Origin: Alistipes sp. | Lineage (GTDB): Bacteria; Bacteroidota; Bacteroidia; Bacteroidales; Rikenellaceae | NCBI GenBank assembly: GCA_017381935.1 | Contig: JAFOBG010000018.1 | Location: 1-58,345 of the forward strand | DNA length: 58,345 nt | Direction of reading: 5' to 3' | Shown here: positions 53,737 to 58,345 of the stretch, one piece after another | Layout: every line of letters starts with the position of its first letter | Numbering within the stretch: the first letter of the stretch is position 1 | Made by a program: the position numbers and the translations under genes | Notes under the pieces: generated by a model | Told to the model about the DNA's origin: nothing | Databases searched by the model: none | What the model saw: only the letters and a program-made list of their open reading frames with translations

Positions 53737-54609
53737 TCATAAGTTAATAGGGTTGTTAATGTTTTCAATATACTCAATAGGAACAAAATTCTTAACAAGA
53801 ACTTCCGCTTGATGTTTGCGGAAACTAGGCGATGTCCTTGATACAAAAGATTCTCGTGTGGCATCAATATCAATGAGCATTAAGTCTTCAAGCAAAGGTC
53901 CGTGTCTATGTTCAATATCTGTTGCATTCATGTCTGAAAATAGAGTATCATTCAACCATGCAACATCTATCTTAATCTTTAATAATACTAAATCATATCC
54001 TTCTTGTTTTAATCTATATGCCATAGGATGGTCAATACAAAAACTAAGTCGCACATAGTTCTCTAAATTATATCGAACATCCAATCTTCTACCCAATATA
54101 TCGCCTCCTGCTTTCGGTATGTTTATGTGATTTTCTTCGCAATATTTCCAAGAGAACAGTCCTCCTTTTTGCTTAATTGAATACAAGTTAGACCTATCAG
54201 TAAAGTGATAAAAGAAATTTACATCTCGCTGTTCTAAATAATTCTTAAATGCAAGCCAATCGGGCTTATTATTACTTGTCGTTATACTATCTCGTATTAC
54301 AGATAGGTGTGGCATATTATGAGAAAATCTACTCTGTCGGATGTATGATTTAAGCCATTCTTTATGTTTTTTTTCAGCCTCTATGCCTTTTTCGTAATAG
54401 TAATCTAATTCATGAGAAGATAATGAACCTATATCCCTTTGGGGGCCATAAAAGATGCCATCCTTTCTAAGTTTTTCTATATATGAAATATGTATTTGTC
54501 TTGTAAGTTCTGCCAATTCTTGCTCTCGTTTCTCTTTCTTTCTTTTATCAGCCTTGTATCCCCAAATACACAGTAATATAAAGCCTATATAACACAACAT
54601 TAAGCCCAT
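53737..54609 (-). CDS. Membrane-anchored DarT-like ADP-ribosyltransferase (DUF4433 family)
   Basis: 290 aa. An N-terminal transmembrane helix (about 4-18), a basic/charged coiled-coil stretch (20-95), then a DarT/DUF4433-like catalytic domain (about 118-285): YHFTD (134-138), GGLFSW (149-154), YVRLSFCIDHPMAYRL (185-200), TLFSDMNATD (222-231), and QAEVLV (267-272) with candidate catalytic Glu269, then VPIEYI. DarT enzymes ADP-ribosylate thymidines in single-stranded DNA and act as toxins and anti-phage effectors, normally beside the DarG macrodomain antitoxin; none is present. Lower GC than its neighbours suggests transfer. The domain assignment is by motif memory only. Confidence 0.72.
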   Translation of the reverse strand: MGLMLCYIGFILLCIWGYKADKRKKEKREQELAELTRQIHISYIEKLRKDGIFYGPQRDIGSLSSHELDYYYEKGIEAEKKHKEWLKSYIRQSRFSHNMPHLSVIRDSITTSNNKPDWLAFKNYLEQRDVNFFYHFTDRSNLYSIKQKGGLFSWKYCEENHINIPKAGGDILGRRLDVRYNLENYVRLSFCIDHPMAYRLKQEGYDLVLLKIKIDVAWLNDTLFSDMNATDIEHRHGPLLEDLMLIDIDATRESFVSRTSPSFRKHQAEVLVKNFVPIEYIENINNPINL

Positions 54610-54676
54610 GGTTATAAAATATTATATTTACTAAATAATAGTTATATTATAATAAGAGGTTGCAAAGCATTCAAAA

Positions 54677-54985
54677 TTATTCACCAACATTTACTAATAT
54701 TTTTTCAACCTCGGCAACAAAACGCTTAACCGCATCGAGGCTATCGACCTTCACGATGCGACCATCACACTCCAAATAACCGCTCACAACCTTTTGGGTC
54801 GAGGCTGGCTTGAATAGCTCCGAAACCTCAACGCCCAGTATATTTGCCACCTCCGTAAGTCGAGAGAGGGTTGGATTGCCGTTGAGGCTGTTCGATAAGT
54901 TCACTCGGCTAATGCCTATCTGCTTGGCTATATCAGCCATTGTAAGCCCCTTTGCGTGAGCTAATTCAACTACTCGCAGTTCCAT
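54677..54985 (-). CDS. XRE-family helix-turn-helix regulator
   Basis: 102 aa. HTH_3 domain at about 5-58: LTMADIAKQIGISRVNLSNSLNGNPTLS with the helix-turn-helix in IAKQIGISRVNLS. The C-terminal 40 residues (SGYLECDGRIVKVDSLDAVKRFVAEVEKI) form a small ligand- or dimer-type extension. It is 67 nt upstream of the DarT-like gene on the same strand, so it may regulate or neutralise it, or be the repressor of the mobile element. Own promoter at 55005-55012. Confidence 0.87.
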   Translation of the reverse strand: MELRVVELAHAKGLTMADIAKQIGISRVNLSNSLNGNPTLSRLTEVANILGVEVSELFKPASTQKVVSGYLECDGRIVKVDSLDAVKRFVAEVEKILVNVGE

Positions 54986-55004
54986 ATAAGTAATATATTT
55001 CTCA

Positions 55005-55104
55005 CAAAGGTAGTAAAAATATCAATATATCATTAAAAAATCGATAAAAAATGAAATAAAACATTACAAACACTTGTATATATCAAAATAAAGTATTACA
55101 TTTG
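55005..55104. promoter_or_regulatory. Divergent promoters at the accessory-region switch
   Basis: Minus TACCTTTG at 55005-55012 (XRE gene, 19 nt from its ATG) and plus TACATTTG at 55097-55104 (WYL_2-like gene). The 85-bp AT-rich interval holds direct TATATC motifs, a plausible XRE operator region. Confidence 0.55.
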
Positions 55105-55135
55105 TATCGAAAACAAACAATAAACCATTACAAGT

Positions 55136-55465
55136 ATGACAGCAGTAGTAGCAATAACAAACCGAGATATGTACCGTGCAGCGGTAATCTCGCAGAGAGT
55201 TCAAAATGATTTCGTAACTGGTTTGCAGGTGGCAAAGCTGAACGAGTTGAAAGCTCGTATGCGCCGAGAGGTGGTGAAGTTTACATATCTCAAGAAGAGT
55301 GGTGAACTACGCATTGCATACGGCACTATGATGCCCGCTTTGGTCGGCGACCACATTAACGGTCGTGGCATTTGTGGCGATGCTCGCAAGGTTTGCACTT
55401 ACTTCGATGTGGAGCATGGTCAGTTCAGATGTTTTCAGTTTCAAGCGTTAATAAAAATCTTCTAA
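55136..55465 (+). CDS. WYL_2/DUF2693-like small protein
   Basis: 109 aa. An N-terminal helix region (AVISQRVQNDFVTGLQVAK) is followed by a small beta domain: VVKFTYLKKSGELRIAYGT, NGRGICGDARKVCTYFDVEHGQFRCFQ. The K-x-G-x-x-R-x-A-x-G-T and Y-F-D-x-x-x-x-x-x-R-x-F pattern fits the Sm/SH3-like WYL_2 (DUF2693) family, frequent on Bacteroidetes mobile elements. Role unknown. The recombinase gene starts 2 nt after the stop. Confidence 0.72.
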   Translation: MTAVVAITNRDMYRAAVISQRVQNDFVTGLQVAKLNELKARMRREVVKFTYLKKSGELRIAYGTMMPALVGDHINGRGICGDARKVCTYFDVEHGQFRCFQFQALIKIF

Positions 55466-55467
55466 CT

Positions 55468-56100
55468 ATGGCAACAGCAGTTATTTACGCAAGAGTATCG
55501 AGCACTGGCGAGCGTCAATCGACTGCTCGTCAGGTTGCCGACCTGACCAACTATGCCAGCAGTAACGGTTTGAAGGTCTTAAAGGTTTATGAGGAGCATA
55601 TATCGGGTGCAAAACGCAACACCGAGCGTGCAGTGCTGGCAGAGTGCATCAACTACGCAGTCACTAACGGCGTAGAGTTGGTGCTATTCTCGGAGTTGAG
55701 TCGATGCGGTCGTGCAGTTTGGGAAGTTTTGGATACCATCCGCACCCTCAAAGATAACGGTATCAATGCCTACTTCCAAAAGGAGGGATTATCGCTGTTT
55801 GGTGCTGAGGGTCGGGAGAATCCATATTTAGCAGTGATGGTGTCGGTGCTTGGTGTCTGCGCCCAGCTTGAAAGAGAGAATATCACCTATCGCCTCAACA
55901 GTGGTCGTGCCAAGTACATCGCCGACGGTGGCAAATTGGGTCGTAAGGTTGGCTCGGTAAAGAGTAGGGAGAGGAAACAGGAAGAGTATAGCAAGGTTAT
56001 ACGCTCATTGAAAGCGGGTAAGTCAATCCGAGATACAGCGGCGATTTGTGGAGTATCAGTATCAACGGTACAACGAGTTAAGAAGGAGTTTGCCATATAA
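55468..56100 (+). CDS. Small serine recombinase (resolvase/invertase)
   Basis: 210 aa from ATG 55468 (MATAVIYARVSSTGERQ). Resolvase domain with catalytic Ser in YARVSS (about Ser11), SELSRCGRAVWEVL, and the E-helix QLERENITYRLNSGRAKYIADGG; a C-terminal HTH (DTAAICGVSVSTVQRVKKEF, about 188-207) as in invertases. It could act as a DNA invertase or resolvase for the element; no clear pair of inverted recombination sites was found nearby. The frame is open upstream but overlaps the preceding gene. Confidence 0.93.
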   Translation: MATAVIYARVSSTGERQSTARQVADLTNYASSNGLKVLKVYEEHISGAKRNTERAVLAECINYAVTNGVELVLFSELSRCGRAVWEVLDTIRTLKDNGINAYFQKEGLSLFGAEGRENPYLAVMVSVLGVCAQLERENITYRLNSGRAKYIADGGKLGRKVGSVKSRERKQEEYSKVIRSLKAGKSIRDTAAICGVSVSTVQRVKKEFAI

Positions 56101-56262
56101 GAGGTCGATTTTTCTGGGAGCAAAAATTTTGGGAAAAATTTTCGGACACAATAGTCCGTGGCGGGTGACAGTATCTGCAAACTTTAAAAGAAAGGCGGGT
56201 CTCACTTTTGAAAAACACCCCTCCCAGACATCCTCCCCTCCATTTATTTTACAAATAACTTC

Positions 56263-56290
56263 CCATATAATTTTATATGGATTATCTTTG
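56263..56290 (+). promoter_or_regulatory. Palindromic operator next to a promoter
   Basis: CCATATAA-TT-TTATATGG (56263-56280), an 18-bp perfect palindrome, directly followed by TATCTTTG (56283-56290). The palindrome occupies the spacer/-33 region, as expected for a repressor site. No ORF of normal length follows immediately. Confidence 0.5.
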
Positions 56291-56395
56291 TAATTAGCTG
56301 TTAATCATAATGTTTAATTATATATTAGGTAAAAAGCGAAACTCTTCGGAATTGGAATCTTATTTTAATTATTTTGTATGTGAATAGTATTCTGA

Positions 56396-56427
56396 TTTGG
56401 AATTCTCAAAAAAGATTTGTATATTTG
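56396..56427 (+). promoter_or_regulatory. Promoter of the structured leader and large serine recombinase
   Basis: TTTG (56396-56399), 20 nt, TATATTTG (56420-56427). The next gene starts only at 56769, implying a leader of about 340 nt. Confidence 0.72.
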
Positions 56428-56434
56428 CTTTACA

Positions 56435-56620
56435 TCGGTTTTTTACGAGAACAGATGTTCTACAAATAAATCAAAAGTCATACACAATGAGTTAAGCTAA
56501 GGATAACTGCGCCCAGAGCGCAAGGGTTCTACGCATATCCCTGCCGACCAGAAGTCTTTCCGAGAATGGAGAGAGGCACAAAAGCAAATAACCCCTTCGG
56601 GGGATTGAAAAGTCAAAGTA
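56435..56620 (+). ncRNA. Candidate structured RNA or leader upstream of the large recombinase
   Basis: GC-rich island in an AT-rich 670-bp non-coding stretch (56101-56768), starting just after a strong promoter. Stems seen: GAACA/TGTTC; GGATA/TATCC enclosing AAC-TGCGC/GCGCA-GTT; TGCC/GGCA enclosing GAC/GTC and TTTCC/GGAGA; and CCCC-TTCG-GGGG, an exceptionally stable tetraloop hairpin (about 56593-56604). Not matched to any riboswitch or RNA class I know. It may be a small RNA of the element or a regulatory leader of the recombinase gene. Confidence 0.5.
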
Positions 56621-56768
56621 TAAATGACTAAATATCAAAATTTTGAAAATTATTTTAACACATTTAACATCAGTGAAGATGAAGGAATAATCTTAACAAA
56701 CTATTTCGAGGCATTAGCCTTAATCGGTATTGAATACCTTAATAATAAGAAGATAAACGAATTTAATT

Positions 56769-58271
56769 ATGACGAAAAATTGTTTTATATGGAGTAGAGT
56801 AAGTACAAAGCACCAGGAGGAGAATGGTGGCAGCCTCGATGACCAGAAGTGCCGCTGTGAAAGGTTTGCCCGTGAAAACGACTATACTATCAAGGGCTAT
56901 TTTGGTGGAACGCACGAAAGTGCCAAGACCCCAGGAAAACTAATCAAGGAGATGATTACGGCGGTCAAGAAGGATAGAAGCGTCAAGTATATCATCGTCA
57001 ATCAGGCTGACCGTTTCAGTCGTAATGCAGGTCAAGCCATCAATATCATCAACGACCTTAATGCTCAGGGAGTTATTATCGTGGAGGCATTGTCGGGTAC
57101 AGACACCTCAACACCCGAAGGTGTAATGATGATGCAAGTCAAGTTGTCCCTGGCTCAATGGGATAACACCAATCGTACCAATAAATTTGTGTCGGGTCGT
57201 AAACACTGTATGGAGAGCGGTGTGTGGGTTGGTAAGCGACCTTTGGGATACAACAAGGAGGGTAAGAGCATCAACGCAAAATTCACCATCAACGCTACGG
57301 GTAAACTTATCCAGAAGGCGTTTAAGTGGAAATTGCAGGGCGTGGATAATTTCCGTATTATGGACAGATTGTCGGCAATGGGATTGAATGTGAGCAAGCA
57401 GAAGTTGCATAAGATACTCACCAACCCATTCTATGCGGGCAAAATTCAGAGTAAGTTCACCGATGGGGAGATTATCGACGGCAAGCATCCCGCAATCATT
57501 TCGTGGGTGGAGTTCCTGCAAGTGCAAGAGATATTAAGCGGTAGAACGGGTGTTTATAAAGTTAAGGCGGAAACACCCCGTTTCCCTTTAAAGCGTCATA
57601 TCCGTTGTGCCGAAGATGGTTTGCCCCTAACGGCATATACCGTCAAGCGTAAAAACATTGACTACTATAAGTGCAACCAGGTCGGTTGTAAGAATAATGT
57701 ATCGGCAAAGAAGGTGCACCGCCTTTACGCCGAGTTGTTGGATACCTATGCTATCCCCGCTACGCTGTTGGAATGGTTTAACGATGTGGTATCGAGCATC
57801 ATATACGAAGAGGACAGCGAGCATAAGGAGCAGTTGTCTATTTTGAAGAAGCAGAAGAGCGAGTTGGAGAATAAACTCAAAAAGTGCAAGGTCAGTCGTG
57901 GAATGGGCGATATTGACGAAGATATTTATATGACCACCGTGGAGGTTATCCAGGAGAAACTCGCCAAAATCGAGATAGAAATCGCAAAGGTAAAAAGAAA
58001 TTTATCGAACCTTACCTCAACGGTTGATGAAGTAGTTGCAACTTGTTGTAAATTAGGCAGTTTGTGGAGTGATTCAGAATTAGAATTATGCCAGAAAATC
58101 CAAAATTTGCTCTTTCCAAGCGGAATTTTATGGGATAAAGAAATTGGTAATTATCGAACCATCAACTGCAATCAGGCACTCTCTATAATTCAAATAATAT
58201 CAAGCGGTTATAAAAATAAAAATGAGGAGAAATCCGAAAATTTCTCCTCAAATTTTAAGAAGTGCGGATAA
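56769..58271 (+). CDS. Large serine recombinase (site-specific integrase)
   Basis: 500 aa. N-terminal resolvase catalytic domain (about 4-150) with the nucleophile in WSRVSTKHQ, NQADRFSRNAGQAINII and GTDTSTPEGVMMMQVKLSLAQ; the Recombinase domain (about 160-285; SGVWVGKRPLGYNKEG, NPFYAGKI); a zinc ribbon with C-x2-(DGLP)...C-x4-C spacing (RCAEDGLPL ... YYKCNQVGC); a long coiled coil (about 355-410). Integrates and excises circular elements. The stop (TAA) lies inside the 3' end of tRNA-Leu(UAG), so the gene sits at the element border. Confidence 0.93.
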   Translation: MTKNCFIWSRVSTKHQEENGGSLDDQKCRCERFARENDYTIKGYFGGTHESAKTPGKLIKEMITAVKKDRSVKYIIVNQADRFSRNAGQAINIINDLNAQGVIIVEALSGTDTSTPEGVMMMQVKLSLAQWDNTNRTNKFVSGRKHCMESGVWVGKRPLGYNKEGKSINAKFTINATGKLIQKAFKWKLQGVDNFRIMDRLSAMGLNVSKQKLHKILTNPFYAGKIQSKFTDGEIIDGKHPAIISWVEFLQVQEILSGRTGVYKVKAETPRFPLKRHIRCAEDGLPLTAYTVKRKNIDYYKCNQVGCKNNVSAKKVHRLYAELLDTYAIPATLLEWFNDVVSSIIYEEDSEHKEQLSILKKQKSELENKLKKCKVSRGMGDIDEDIYMTTVEVIQEKLAKIEIEIAKVKRNLSNLTSTVDEVVATCCKLGSLWSDSELELCQKIQNLLFPSGILWDKEIGNYRTINCNQALSIIQIISSGYKNKNEEKSENFSSNFKKCG

Positions 58272-58344
58272 AGGGACTCGAACCCCCACGCCTCTCGGCA
58301 TCAGATCCTAAGTCTGACGTGGCTACCAATTACACCATATCCGC
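58263..58344 (-). tRNA. tRNA-Leu(UAG)
   Basis: 82 nt on the minus strand. Acceptor GCGGATA/TATCCGC, discriminator A, anticodon loop CTTAGGA (UAG), class II variable arm, T-arm GGGGGTTCGAGTCCC. CCA not encoded. Its 3' end overlaps the last 9 nt of the large serine recombinase gene, a likely attachment site. Confidence 0.93.
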
Positions 58345-58345
58345 A

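Noticed and set aside
56048-56293. 81-aa plus-strand ORF after the small recombinase
   Set aside because: It starts inside the recombinase gene and covers the palindromic operator and promoter; no recognisable protein features.
56633-56797. Open frame of 54 codons just before the large recombinase
   Set aside because: No ATG, GTG or TTG at its start (a TAA immediately precedes it) and it overlaps the recombinase start; the ATG at 56625 belongs to a 21-codon frame only.

Overview
The window looks like chromosomal DNA of a gut-type Bacteroidales bacterium. Intergenic regions repeatedly carry the Bacteroidetes sigma-factor promoter signature (TTG/TTTG, about 18-20 nt, TAnnTTTG), Shine-Dalgarno sequences are not evident, and there are SusE/SusF-like carbohydrate-binding lipoproteins, a PorT-type barrel, BamA/Skp, YitT, PhoH, PepD and a futalosine-pathway mqnE. 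The family cannot be fixed from sequence alone.

Layout. 1-3187 (minus): an operon alternating tiny acidic peptides with large carbohydrate-binding/fimbrillin-like lipoproteins; the last lipoprotein runs off the left edge. 3519-11224: mixed core genes (YitT transporter, small outer-membrane protein, radical SAM YhcC, cytidine deaminase, pseudouridine synthase, dtd, two S1/P1 nucleases of which one has lost zinc ligands, DMT exporter), with two intergenic clusters of hairpin/MITE-like elements (3360-3650 and 10730-11224), the second containing a perfect four-way-junction sequence. 11224-18310: der, a barrel protein, phoH, an S-type sulfatase, pepD, a lipid kinase. 18371-19930: initiator tRNA and tRNA-Leu(CAG), the latter followed by a 96-bp duplication that includes its own 3' end. 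19930-30915: yebC, tsaC-like, CCA-adding/polyA polymerase, pdxJ, nadK, then an envelope cluster uppS-bamA-two Skp genes, a small membrane protein plus winged-helix regulator, and a second DMT exporter. 31068-31320: a rod-shaped RNA matching the layout of 6S RNA. 31925-39057 (minus): a six-gene operon tgt-lptG-type permease-mqnE-PASTA protein-rluD-ygiQ. 39166-43200 (minus): glycosyltransferase-ECF sigma-rsmG-metallophosphoesterase. Then apbE/lipid kinase (minus), rpsO and pnp (plus), an FAD oxidoreductase (minus) and a BACON/DUF4886 esterase-like protein (plus).

51690-58344 is an accessory region: two 273-bp tandem structured non-coding units, a DUF6291-type phage-like protein, a membrane-anchored DarT-like ADP-ribosyltransferase next to an XRE regulator, a WYL_2-like small protein, a small serine recombinase, a 670-bp non-coding stretch with a well-formed promoter and a candidate structured RNA, and a large serine recombinase whose stop codon lies inside the 3' end of tRNA-Leu(UAG). 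This is the most likely integrated element and the best place to look for an undescribed system. A recurrent feature elsewhere is promoters whose -7 box lies only 4-8 nt from the start codon, implying leaderless or near-leaderless mRNAs.
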